64,000 bases of DNA from Desulfovibrionales bacterium (GTDB lineage: Bacteria; Desulfobacterota; QYQD01), in NCBI GenBank assembly GCA_028715605.1, contig JAQURM010000003.1, positions 184,437 to 248,436 on the forward strand, written 5' to 3'. The number at the start of each line of letters is the position of its first letter. The stretch's first letter is position 1. Shown piece after piece: positions 16,540-23,561 of the stretch. The translations under genes were made by a program, and so were the position numbers. The notes under the pieces were generated by a model. The model was not told the origin of the DNA and ran no database searches. It worked only from the letters and a program-made list of their open reading frames with translations.

Positions 16540-16817
16540 TTCTTCTTTCGCCTCCTGCGCTTATAAGCTGTTAATGGTTTGCCGGTCAACTCAAAGGCTG
16601 TTATGACAAAAATACTTTCTGGCTCCGGGTCTGGAACATAAATTACCCTGAGATAACGTCCTGCACGGCTCTGACCCATAGCTATCCGTGAACCTTCTTT
16701 GCCATGGCGGTCTTCCCCTGGCTTTAATAAGACATCTTACACTTCGCCCTCAGATATATTGTGGTTATAGATATGGGGTAGACCTGTTTCTGGATCAATA
16801 TAGTAACGAATATTCAT
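16536..16817 (-). pseudogene. Toxin gene interrupted by an in-frame stop
   Basis: The frame from ATG 16817 reads MNIRYYIDPETGLPHIYNHN...GEV, then TAA at codon 27 (16739-16737). It stays open for a further 66 codons (GRYLRVIYVPDPEPESIFVITAF, then LTGKPLTAYKRRRRKKK) to TGA at 16538-16536. The VIYVPDP/FVITAFEL strands and basic tail resemble DUF4258/RelE-type ribonucleases. One nonsense change separates it from a full 93-residue toxin, while the downstream antitoxin is intact. Confidence 0.75.
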
Positions 16818-16823
16818 AACTAC

Positions 16824-16956
16824 AGAGCCTCTTGCAAAAGCCTCCATTCTGTCATTCCCGCAGCGATTCTGAGCGGGAATCTGGTTCTAACTGCTTGAAA
16901 AACCATATCCCCGATAGAGGCATTCGGGGATGACAAACAGTTTTGCAAGCGCCTCT
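16824..16956. repeat. Palindromic MITE-like element
   Basis: About 133 bp whose ends pair (AGAGCCTCTTGCAAAAG versus GTTTTGCAAGCGCCTCT), with nested palindromes (CATTCCCGC...GCGGGAATC and ATCCCCGA...TCGGGGAT). No gene. It lies between the broken toxin and attC 3, inside the cassette, and together with attC 3 accounts for the gene-free stretch 16,818-17,178. Confidence 0.65.
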
Positions 16957-16992
16957 ACATCATAAACAAATTTTTGTTTTCAAGACAATGGT

Positions 16993-17059
16993 AGATAACG
17001 TTTCGAGTGATTGAGAAGGGCCGATCCTTTAGGTGTTGACCTCAAGCACTCTGCTATCT
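16993..17059 (-). repeat. attC-like site 3 (type B)
   Basis: Outer elements AGATAAC and GCTATCT; 5-nt spacer GTTTC on the left only; inner arms GAGTGATTGAG and CTCAAGCACTC. Minus-strand R' is GTTATCT. Type B sites recur at 17766, 19230 and 22266. The conserved tail follows to about 17,111. Confidence 0.78.
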
Positions 17060-17178
17060 GCCGTTACAGGCAACAAGAAACTTATAAATTTATGGACGTC
17101 CCGCCCCTCCGTTTAGGCCATTTGGATGGTTATAACCGCCGCAAAGCCTGTTGTTGAAGTGGGGTGCATCCCTTTTAA

Positions 17179-17424
17179 TTATGCAAAGTGAGCAACCGGA
17201 ACTGGGCGCTTTTCCGCAAAACTCTTTTTGTGAAGCTTTATGCGCTCAATTTCGTGAAGCGTTTCCGCATCAAGGTAGCTCTCTCCGCAGTGAGGACAAG
17301 TTACCACAGGAACATTTTCTATGACCAAGATATCCTTGCCCTTACCGTAGGTCCTTGCAACCCGCCGGACACGCGCTCCCTCTTTTCCACAAATGTCACA
17401 TATCATCTTTTTTGCCTCACTCAT
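17179..17424 (-). CDS. YgiT/MqsA-type zinc-finger antitoxin
   Basis: 81 residues from ATG 17424 (an upstream ATG at 17442 is also in frame). Two CxxC pairs (MICDICGKEG and VTCPHCGESY) form the MqsA-like zinc finger; the helical end (LHEIERIKLHKK) follows. It overlaps the end of the DUF4258 toxin gene, the standard order for this pair. The zinc finger binds the toxin. Confidence 0.85.
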   Translation of the reverse strand: MSEAKKMICDICGKEGARVRRVARTYGKGKDILVIENVPVVTCPHCGESYLDAETLHEIERIKLHKKSFAEKRPVPVAHFA

Positions 17425-17431
17425 AGACGTA

Positions 17432-17713
17432 TTATGGCACATACACCGTAATAATAACCAACTTGCCTGTTGGACTTAATTTAGCAATAATTTCAACCTT
17501 ACCACCAGAAATAGTCTTTCCATTTATACGGTATTTCCACTCAGCAGTTTCTCTATCTTTTTGACGTTCCAGTATCTTTCCTGTAAGTATACCACTTTCA
17601 ACGTCATAGATGGTCAAACAATCGTCGTCCATCTCCTCTTCTGCATGTAGCGTCATCACATATGCACGGTGGCGTATCTTTTCCCGCATCTCTTTCAATA
17701 TTCGATTGAACAT
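17432..17713 (-). CDS. DUF4258-domain toxin
   Basis: 93 residues: YVMTLHAEEEMDDDCLTIYDVESGILTGKI, YRINGKTISGGKVEIIAKL, and the closing strand KLVIITVYVP. DUF4258 proteins form RelE-like ribonuclease toxins paired with YgiT-type antitoxins, and the partner is the next gene. Start supported by AGGAAC. Confidence 0.85.
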   Translation of the reverse strand: MFNRILKEMREKIRHRAYVMTLHAEEEMDDDCLTIYDVESGILTGKILERQKDRETAEWKYRINGKTISGGKVEIIAKLSPTGKLVIITVYVP

Positions 17714-17765
17714 GGATGTTCCTAGTTATAGCCTTCTTTTGTTTTTATTTCCCGCACCCTATTTT

Positions 17766-17832
17766 GTATAACGTTTCGAGTGCTTGAGAGGGGCCAAGCC
17801 TTTGGGTGTTGACCTCAAGCACTCTGTTATCT
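17766..17832 (-). repeat. attC-like site 4 (type B)
   Basis: Outer elements GTATAAC and GTTATCT, spacer GTTTC, inner arms GAGTGCTTGAG and CTCAAGCACTC. The conserved tail continues to 17,884 and supplies the stop codon of the methyltransferase at 17855. Confidence 0.8.
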
Positions 17833-17854
17833 GCCGTTGCGGGCAATAAGAAAC

Positions 17855-18481
17855 TTATAAATTTAAGGGCGTCCCGCCTCTCCCGGTGCTTTTCCGAGCG
17901 ACACCGACCACCCTGGATGAATTCACAACGCAGGAATTTTCCGATACCACTAAACCCGACTTTGCTAATTCCATCGAAAGTGCTTCCCATGTGAACTGCG
18001 CTTCGGGTGGGTGCTGCGTCAGAAGACGCATAATGGGTTTCATTGTAAGAGAAGAAAGAAGCTCCATAAAGAAAAACCGTCCCCCAGGTTTGAGAACTCG
18101 TGCTATTTCACTGATAGCTACGGAATTATCGGGAATATGATGAAGCGCTCCAAAATCGAAAACCGCATCAAAATGATTATCAGGAGATGATATTTTCGTT
18201 GCATCACCCGTGTATATATTTGCCTTATCTTGATACATACTTGATAAACGCTGTTTTGCTAAACAGACTTGGTCAGTGTCAAAATCGAAAGCTTCCACGC
18301 ACGATGGACCAAATATATCAAAGATAATCTCCACACCTACGCCTCTACCACAACCAATTTCCAATACTCTGCCGCCTCTTACGTCGCCTCCTAGTTGCAA
18401 CATAAGACGCGCTTCTTTCCGCTGGTTCATTGGACGAATGGGGCTGTTCATAATCAATTTCTCAAACCAATTGAGTTTCAC
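17855..18481 (-). CDS. Class I SAM-dependent methyltransferase
   Basis: 208 residues. Motif I VLEIGCGRGVGVEI, acidic loop EAFDFDTDQV, then ANIYTGDATKI and FDFGALHHIPD, and motif VLKPGGRFFFMELL: a Methyltransf_11-type domain acting on a small molecule. GTG 18481 is chosen because AAAGGAGG precedes it; the frame opens earlier at 18520 inside the neighbouring attC. The last nine residues (GRGGTPLNL) and the stop are encoded by the conserved cassette tail. Confidence 0.85.
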   Translation of the reverse strand: MKLNWFEKLIMNSPIRPMNQRKEARLMLQLGGDVRGGRVLEIGCGRGVGVEIIFDIFGPSCVEAFDFDTDQVCLAKQRLSSMYQDKANIYTGDATKISSPDNHFDAVFDFGALHHIPDNSVAISEIARVLKPGGRFFFMELLSSLTMKPIMRLLTQHPPEAQFTWEALSMELAKSGLVVSENSCVVNSSRVVGVARKSTGRGGTPLNL

Positions 18482-18516
18482 ATATGGTTCCTCCTTTTCT
18501 TTTGAACTGCAATGGC

Positions 18517-18601
18517 GCACAACGTTTGGCGGGTATCTGAAGTCTGAGCCGAAGGCGATTTGCGTGAGGGTGTAGCCCGAACCAGATACACGCTGTTATA
18601 T
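18517..18601 (-). repeat. attC-like site 5
   Basis: Outer elements GCACAAC and GTTATAT; inner arms GGGTATCTG and CAGATACACGC. Minus-strand R' is GTTGTGC. A different sequence family from types A and B, as usual for attC sites. Confidence 0.65.
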
Positions 18602-18611
18602 GACGTTGCGA

Positions 18612-18929
18612 TCATACTTCTTCAAACAAAATAATTAATGCTTTTTCTCCTTTGGCAACCTTACCCCTATGTCTGCATGCTTCCCCTTTGGGAATAAATA
18701 GCCCATCACCTGCTTTAAAATTTATCGGTGTTCCATTAAAATCTATCGAAATACCACCTTCTAGAACATAGCCTACGTGTCCTTTGGTGCACCAATCCTT
18801 CTCGATAAATTCCTCTGAAAATTCTACCAACCGTATTCTTTGATTACCTCTAATAAATGCCTTATATCGAACACCTGGTGCCAGGCTTTCCCAATTCATG
18901 TTTTGGAAATCAATCAAATAGTCCTTCAT
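18612..18929 (-). CDS. Cupin-domain protein
   Basis: 105 residues, a single small beta-barrel cupin: KGHVGYVLEGGISIDFNG (motif 1 with one of the usual histidines replaced) and FKAGDGLFIPKGEACRHRG (motif 2). Start preceded by AGAGAG. Single-cupin proteins of this size bind sugars or metals. As a lone cassette gene its role cannot be told. Confidence 0.8.
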   Translation of the reverse strand: MKDYLIDFQNMNWESLAPGVRYKAFIRGNQRIRLVEFSEEFIEKDWCTKGHVGYVLEGGISIDFNGTPINFKAGDGLFIPKGEACRHRGKVAKGEKALIILFEEV

Positions 18930-18958
18930 ATTTCATCTCTCTGTTACAACGCAATGTC

Positions 18959-19120
18959 ATATAACGGGCTGGCGGTTTGGCGGCAAAGCCGCTGTTCCAA
19001 CCAAACGTGTTTGGGCTTCGGCAAGGCGAGAGAGTCGCTCGCGACGTCGCCTATCTCACGGTTTAGCGGCTTTGTCAAAATGCCCCTCCGGGGCACATCG
19101 CCAAACCGCTAGCCCGATAG
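18959..19120 (-). repeat. attC-like site 6, long form with internal hairpins
   Basis: Left arm from ATATAAC through GGGCTGGCGGTTTGG pairs with CCAAACCGCTAGCCCG at the right end. A second pairing, GGCAAAGCCGCT/AGCGGCTTTG, and a small CCCCTCCGGGG hairpin lie inside. At 162 bp it is as long as the longest attC sites. The right outer element (GATAG) is degenerate. The gene-free stretch 18,930-19,322 holds only this, the geneless cassette and attC 7. Confidence 0.6.
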
Positions 19121-19236
19121 GCAGGACCGGCAGGGCTTTTCACCAACCTTCCTAAAGCCTAATTCTTCGATTATTACTCCCTTCCCTAGCGGGAAGTATC
19201 CCGAAGCCTGCCGAGCGAGCGATGTCCTGCCTATCG
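19115..19236. repeat. Gene-less cassette bounded by a perfect 13-bp inverted repeat
   Basis: CGATAGGCAGGAC at 19115-19127 is the exact reverse complement of 19224-19236. The 96 bp between hold no open frame or recognised element. It fills the space between attC 6 and attC 7. Confidence 0.6.
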
Positions 19237-19295
19237 TTTCGAGTGCTTGAGAAGGGCCGAGCCCTTGGGTGTTGACCTTAAGCGCTCTGTTATCT
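19230..19295 (-). repeat. attC-like site 7 (type B), degenerate core
   Basis: Spacer GTTTC, arms GAGTGCTTGAG and CTTAAGCGCTC, right outer GTTATCT. The left outer element reads CTATC instead of ATAAC, giving a GAT core on the minus strand. The conserved tail runs on to about 19,344 and holds the stop codon of the OLD gene. Confidence 0.7.
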
Positions 19296-19322
19296 GCCTG
19301 CGGGCATAAGAAACTTATAAAT

Positions 19323-21311
19323 TTATGGACGGCCCGCCCCTCCGTTCAGATTCAAATTGCCTTGCCTGAGCCTTGTGACGCGTTCAACGATGTTCTCTAG
19401 CACAGGAATTCGCCCCCCGTTTGCATAAACCTGCTTGACGAACATGGCAGCGCCTTCGATGTTCTTAAAGACAGAAGAGGGTTGATTGTATCCTAGCCCT
19501 TCTGCAATTTGTGTTCGGAGTTGATTGAAATTGTCCTGCCCCGTTGCACCTTCAAGTTCCGCCTCGAGTTTGTCATTGAATACAGCCCAAGTATCAAAGA
19601 CGTCCGTTTGAGGGAAATCAGTCGGGGGAACACCGGCGAGCCTTTGTAACAAGTGATTGGTCCGAATTGCGGCATCACGTTTTTGCCCGTTGAGGCTTGA
19701 ATCTGCGTCAAATATGAAAAAGGTTGGAATCTCAAGACCTCGGAAAACCACAACTGGCCGATCAATGTTGTTCTTCCCGCTAACTGGAACGATGGAGATT
19801 CCGAGGGCATCCCAGTTGAGCTTCTGAATCTCTTGCATTGTCCACAAAGCACCGACCTCAGAGTTGCCCTCGACAATGACAACTAAGTCTGAGAAGAAGC
19901 CCTCGTTCACGATCGTGGTCATTACCGGGGAGGCATGAGCTGCGAAAGAGATGTCCGTGAAATCATCGGGATTCTTTTGGCTGATCTCTGCTAGGCGTCT
20001 CGCTGCATCTTCGCGCGTATAGAAAGTTATCTTCGTTTGGAGCGTATTGGTACCCTCAACGGGCACTTTTCTGGCCAGTCTGATTTGGTCAAATCTCTGG
20101 AGGTCAACGAAGTATGGCGAATGCGTTCCATAGATGATCTGCGTTCTTGGATCGCTCTCCTGCTCAGGCTTCTTTGACAATTGGAGCATAACGCTGGAGA
20201 GGTATCTGCATCGTGAGGGATGGAGATATAGTTCTGGTTCCTCAATTGCCAGTATCAAGTCGGGTATTTTGCTGGGACCTGATGGAGCAAAAGAACTGGT
20301 CGACTCTGATTCCGTTTGTTCAGGAACTGTTTGTTCGGTTAGCGAGAGTTGATGCAGAAGGGCGAAGATGAGCGCCCGTTGAAGTCCGTGGCCACTGTAG
20401 TTGATCGGGCATTTGAAATTGTCCTCGACAAGGGAGGCAATTGCTGGAGGTAGAGATAGCTTTGGAGGGTCTACCTCACCAAAGGTAAGATCAAGTTCTG
20501 CACCTGGCGCGTATCTCTTCAGAACCTGGGTGATCAAAGAACCCAGAGATCGCAGTTCGGTGAGATTGTTTGCACTGTACACCTCTTTGACTCGTCTCTC
20601 AAACTCAGCATTGAGCTCACGGACGTCCGGTCTAGCATTGACGCTCCTCATTACCAAAACGTCTATAAGTTGGAGGATCACGCCCCGACGTTCTGCCTCT
20701 GAGGACGCATCCCTAACTGCGGGCACCAGAACGAATTTCGTGTACTTGTCGAGTTTGCCACCACCGATATTCCTTGGTCCGAAAAATTGAGTTTCCCTCG
20801 GAAATACCTGCAAGAATTCAGGATGGGCGGATTCGAAGGTAGCCATAGCATCTTCAACTGCTTGGGCAGAATTCGCTTTCTGATTCAAGTCTGCATACTT
20901 GTTGCTTGATACGAGATCATTGAATTCTTTCCGCTTTGGGGTAGCAGCGAGTTTCCTGATCTCTGCGAATTCTGGAAGCTGTCGTGAAGCAGAATAGTAT
21001 CGCGCCCCCCCGCTATTGATTACCTTGGTAACAATGAGCCTGCCGGCAGTGATGTATGAAGAGAACTCTTCACGCTCATCCTGTTTGAAGTCACCATAGG
21101 TGACGCGAATCGTTATGTCGGATGCCGTGTCTTTGTCGAAGTAGTCATACTCCGTAATCTGTGCCGCGGTGTTGTAGAACACATCAAGGGCGTATAGCAC
21201 GCTTGACTTGCCAGCGCCATTTCTTCCAAGGATGGCAAGAAGATTAGAGCTGCTGATATCGACTGATCTCAGGGATCGGAAATTGGTGGCCTCAATTCTC
21301 TGTATAATCAT
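19323..21311 (-). CDS. OLD-family ATP-dependent endonuclease (AAA-TOPRIM)
   Basis: About 662 residues from ATG 21311 (AAAGGAGATC upstream). The N-terminal SMC-like ATPase has IEATNFRSLRS, Walker A GRNGAGKSS, signature-like YSGHGLQRALIFALL and Walker B LILAIEEPELYLHP. The C-terminal TOPRIM nuclease begins at FFSDLVVIVEGNSEVGAL, with the second acidic motif FFIFDADSS. OLD nucleases are anti-phage effectors, alone or with helicase partners (Gabija). Here no UvrD-like helicase is adjacent, so it is a stand-alone (class 1) form. The reading frame ends inside the cassette tail. Confidence 0.92.
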   Translation of the reverse strand: MIIQRIEATNFRSLRSVDISSSNLLAILGRNGAGKSSVLYALDVFYNTAAQITEYDYFDKDTASDITIRVTYGDFKQDEREEFSSYITAGRLIVTKVINSGGARYYSASRQLPEFAEIRKLAATPKRKEFNDLVSSNKYADLNQKANSAQAVEDAMATFESAHPEFLQVFPRETQFFGPRNIGGGKLDKYTKFVLVPAVRDASSEAERRGVILQLIDVLVMRSVNARPDVRELNAEFERRVKEVYSANNLTELRSLGSLITQVLKRYAPGAELDLTFGEVDPPKLSLPPAIASLVEDNFKCPINYSGHGLQRALIFALLHQLSLTEQTVPEQTESESTSSFAPSGPSKIPDLILAIEEPELYLHPSRCRYLSSVMLQLSKKPEQESDPRTQIIYGTHSPYFVDLQRFDQIRLARKVPVEGTNTLQTKITFYTREDAARRLAEISQKNPDDFTDISFAAHASPVMTTIVNEGFFSDLVVIVEGNSEVGALWTMQEIQKLNWDALGISIVPVSGKNNIDRPVVVFRGLEIPTFFIFDADSSLNGQKRDAAIRTNHLLQRLAGVPPTDFPQTDVFDTWAVFNDKLEAELEGATGQDNFNQLRTQIAEGLGYNQPSSVFKNIEGAAMFVKQVYANGGRIPVLENIVERVTRLRQGNLNLNGGAGRP

Positions 21312-21350
21312 TGTGATAGATCTCCTTTGACCGTGCACGTTGTAAATGCC

Positions 21351-21417
21351 GTATAACGTTCAAGGCCAAAAGAAGTGCGATAGCATCTGGATGTTAATCT
21401 TTGGGCCTGTGCTATCT
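21351..21417 (-). repeat. attC-like site 8 (type A)
   Basis: Outer elements GTATAAC and GCTATCT; arms AAGGCCAAAAGA and TCTTTGGGCCT. Minus-strand R' is GTTATAC. The conserved tail follows to about 21,469. Confidence 0.75.
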
Positions 21418-21467
21418 GTCGTTACGGGCAACAAGAAACTTATAAATTTAGGGATGTCCCTCCCATC

Positions 21468-21526
21468 CGTCCCGCCGGACGCGCCCCCTCTTTTCCACAA
21501 ATCTCACATATCATCTTTTTTTGCCA
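21468..21526 (-). pseudogene. 5' fragment of a YgiT-type antitoxin gene
   Basis: The segment matches the start of the antitoxin gene at about 17,355-17,415 (KKMICDICGKEGAR there, KKMICEICGKEGAR here). It is joined to the 3' end of the methyltransferase gene and cut off by the cassette tail. It looks like a recombination relic. Confidence 0.65.
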
Positions 21527-22233
21527 CCATATATTGTAAATATTCCATATTTATAGAAGCAATCAACATCCTTGAAACCAATAGATGTCAAAGCGTTTAG
21601 CTGTTCATTTAAAGTATCTGGCTTGTTGTCCGTGTTGTCTTTATATCTTTGGATAATATCATCATAAGTGCCTTCTATTCCCAGAATAGTTTTTCTTTCC
21701 GCAATCCATTCTTTCCATAGCGAAAGATACCAATGCTCAAGAGGTTCTGCGGGAGCAAGAATAACATCAATGTTTAGAAAATACCCGTCAACATTCAGAT
21801 GAGAATAGATGGTTCTGAATAAAGCTATTTTCTCTTGCATGGACAAATGATGTATTGCCAGTGATGAGACTATAAAATTAAAGCTTTGGAGTGTAATTTT
21901 TTTATCCAGAATCTCCTGAAGGCTCGCTTTTAAAATATGAATATTTTTAAAACCTTTCAAACGTTCTGCCGCTTTATTCAGCATATCCTCTGAACCATCA
22001 ATAAGGGTTGCTACTATTGAATCATCAATTCTCAAAAGTTCATGGATAACAATCCCATCTCCACATCCAAGGTCAAGGACATTACTCCCTGACTTGCTGG
22101 CGACAAAATGTTTATAAAAAGACTTTAAAATCTCAAATAGTCTTCTCCGCTCTACAATATAAACATCCGCGCTATCCCTGTATTCTTGCGTGAACTCTGC
22201 TTTTGCCCATTGAGATTTGCTGAATTCTGTCAT
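21511..22233 (-). CDS. Class I SAM-dependent methyltransferase
   Basis: 240 residues. Motif I SNVLDLGCGDGIVIHEL, acidic motif ATLIDGSEDML, FNFIVSSLAIHHLSMQEK, then GYFLNIDVI, a Methyltransf_25-like domain. The end (YGIFTIYGGKKR) probably replaces the original C-terminus, because the last codons merge into the YgiT-gene fragment. Low GC compared with the OLD gene next to it. Substrate unknown. Confidence 0.82.
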   Translation of the reverse strand: MTEFSKSQWAKAEFTQEYRDSADVYIVERRRLFEILKSFYKHFVASKSGSNVLDLGCGDGIVIHELLRIDDSIVATLIDGSEDMLNKAAERLKGFKNIHILKASLQEILDKKITLQSFNFIVSSLAIHHLSMQEKIALFRTIYSHLNVDGYFLNIDVILAPAEPLEHWYLSLWKEWIAERKTILGIEGTYDDIIQRYKDNTDNKPDTLNEQLNALTSIGFKDVDCFYKYGIFTIYGGKKR

Positions 22234-22265
22234 AATTTCTCTCTTTTTCCCATACGAGATATTTC

Positions 22266-22332
22266 AGATAACCTTTTGAGTGCCTGAGAAGGGCTGAGCC
22301 TTTGGGTGTTGACCTCAAGCGCTCTGTTATCC
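22266..22332 (-). repeat. attC-like site 9 (type B, no tail)
   Basis: Outer elements AGATAAC and GTTATCC, arms GAGTGCCTGAG and CTCAAGCGCTC. Minus-strand R' is GTTATCT. Unlike the other type B sites it is not followed by the conserved tail. Confidence 0.75.
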
Positions 22333-22344
22333 GTCGTCTCTCCT

Positions 22345-22551
22345 CTATTCCGACGCAGGATGTTCAGCAACGTTTAAAACTTCATTCTGTATAGCCGAAT
22401 ATATGGCGCCATACCAATCTATATAATCACCGATCTTATCTTCTATGATTTTCAACTCCGATTCCGAAAGTTCTCTCCCAAGCTCTTCATCTGCTACATT
22501 CTGGACATCTTCAATATTTATGGAATAAATATCTTTCGAGGTATCGAGCAC
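22345..22551 (-). CDS. Small acidic hypothetical protein (cassette gene)
   Basis: 68 residues from GTG 22551 (GGGGGGATG upstream). Very acidic and helical (ADEELGRELSESELKIIEDKI, then WYGAIYSAIQNEV). No family recognised. It is the only gene of its cassette between attC 9 and attC 10, with clean borders, so it is likely real. Such acidic single-gene cassettes may be stand-alone antitoxins or phage-protein mimics, but nothing here proves that. Confidence 0.55.
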   Translation of the reverse strand: MLDTSKDIYSINIEDVQNVADEELGRELSESELKIIEDKIGDYIDWYGAIYSAIQNEVLNVAEHPASE

Positions 22552-22659
22552 ACATCCCCCCTTCTACGCAGTATCACTGCATGATTCCGATTTCTCGTTC
22601 AAATATCTTGTAACTCAAATTTCTCCTATTTCTGTCTTTTCATTGGGCACGGCATTTTC

Positions 22660-22730
22660 AGATAACGGGCTGGCGGTTTGGACGTCAGTCTTTTCCGCTC
22701 GTAGATGCGCCATGGCGTGCGTTGTTATCT
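22660..22730 (-). repeat. attC-like site 10
   Basis: Perfectly complementary outer elements AGATAAC and GTTATCT, 71 bp. The stretch TTTGGACGTCAGTCTTTT is shared with attC 12. Stop of the HicA gene lies 12 bp to the right. Confidence 0.78.
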
Positions 22731-22741
22731 GAAGGCCGCAA

Positions 22742-22981
22742 TCATGCTTTATCATAAGCAGCAAGGAAATCATCTCTTGAAATTCCTGCTTGAGTACAAA
22801 TAGTACGAAGAGTGGAGGCCTTTATCTTCGGATGGTTAGGCATAGTCAAAGGGGTTTTGGACCCGTCGGGATTTATCCTTTCCATCGAAATATGTTCTTT
22901 TTCTCGAACGATTTGGAACCCTAAAATCTCAAGCGATTTTATTACCCTCTGTTTTGGAGCATCAACCGGAAATTTCGGCAT
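22742..22981 (-). CDS. hicA: HicA-family toxin
   Basis: 79 residues: APKQRVIKSLEILGFQIVREKEHISMERI (the His of the catalytic motif is in KEHI) and PLTMPNHPKIKASTLRTICTQAGISRDDF. Located five bases after the HicB stop. A second, clearly different HicBA pair in the same array. Confidence 0.9.
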   Translation of the reverse strand: MPKFPVDAPKQRVIKSLEILGFQIVREKEHISMERINPDGSKTPLTMPNHPKIKASTLRTICTQAGISRDDFLAAYDKA

Positions 22982-22986
22982 TAGAT

Positions 22987-23205
22987 TTACACCCCAGCTT
23001 CTGCAACAAATGCCTCAAGGATCGGCGGTTCAATATCGAGCACGTCTTCCCCAAAAGTTTCGATATGGAAACGGATTGCTGATTTGACATCAGCGAGGGC
23101 TTCTTCATATGTATCCCCTTGCCCGACCACAACCCCCTTTAGTCCCAGTGGGTAAGCCACGTAGCCGTCGGGATGTTTTTCTACGATAATCTTATATTGT
23201 CTCAT
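22987..23205 (-). CDS. hicB: HicB-family antitoxin
   Basis: 72 residues: YKIIVEKHPDGYVAYPLGLKGVVVGQGDTYEEALADVKSAI is the HicB core. Ribosome-binding site AAAAGGAGG. Antitoxin-first order, coupled to the HicA gene. Confidence 0.9.
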   Translation of the reverse strand: MRQYKIIVEKHPDGYVAYPLGLKGVVVGQGDTYEEALADVKSAIRFHIETFGEDVLDIEPPILEAFVAEAGV

Positions 23206-23254
23206 GTCATCGGCCTCCTTTTCTAACTAATAATACCATATTCCTTTAAACGGC

Positions 23255-23321
23255 GGCTTTCGTTCAAGGCCAAAAGAAGTGCGATAGCATCTGGATATTA
23301 ATCTTTTGGCCTGTGTTATCC
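23255..23321 (-). repeat. attC-like site 11 (type A), degenerate core
   Basis: Arms AAGGCCAAAAGA and TCTTTTGGCCT, right outer element GTTATCC. The left side reads CTTTCGTTC where other type A sites have ATAACGTTC, so the minus-strand GTT core is lost. Tail runs to about 23,372. Confidence 0.65.
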
Positions 23322-23343
23322 TCTGTTGTGGACAACAAGAAAC

Positions 23344-23442
23344 TTATAAATTTATGGACGTCCCGCATTTCCTCTCCCACCCATTCAAAGCTATCCGGAG
23401 ATATTCAAGATCACTCTTTTCAAACTCCTCTTCGTGTTCCAT
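23344..23442 (-). CDS. Tiny cassette open frame (32 codons)
   Basis: Starts at ATG 23442 after GGGAGAG and encodes a peptide beginning MEHEEEFEKSDLEYLRIAL. Its last codons (CGTSINL) and stop lie in the conserved cassette tail. Either a true small protein or the relic of a longer cassette gene. Nothing similar is recognised. Confidence 0.4.
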   Translation of the reverse strand: MEHEEEFEKSDLEYLRIALNGWERKCGTSINL

Positions 23443-23500
23443 AACTATCTCTCCCGCCCATCGTATAGTAAAAAATGTCAGTTTAATGTCTTTCTTTTTT

Positions 23501-23552
23501 GTGGGCGATGACAAAATACTTTATAAGTTTATAGGCGTTCCTGCTCTCCGTT
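23501..23552 (-). repeat. Degenerate cassette tail after the Argonaute gene
   Basis: GTGGGCGATGACAAAATAC followed by TTTATAAGTTTATAGGCG and CTCTCCG parallels the conserved tail (GCGGGCAATAAGAAAC, TTATAAATTTAAGGGCG, CTCTCCGG). A weak attC-like stretch (about 23,460-23,500) lies to its left. It marks the decayed border of the SPARTA cassette. Confidence 0.5.
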
Positions 23553-23561
23553 CCTTGCCTT

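Noticed and set aside
17745..17990. Minus-strand frame of 81 codons across attC 4
   Set aside because: It overlaps the methyltransferase end in another frame and simply translates the tail and attC; the third frame of the tail is open everywhere.
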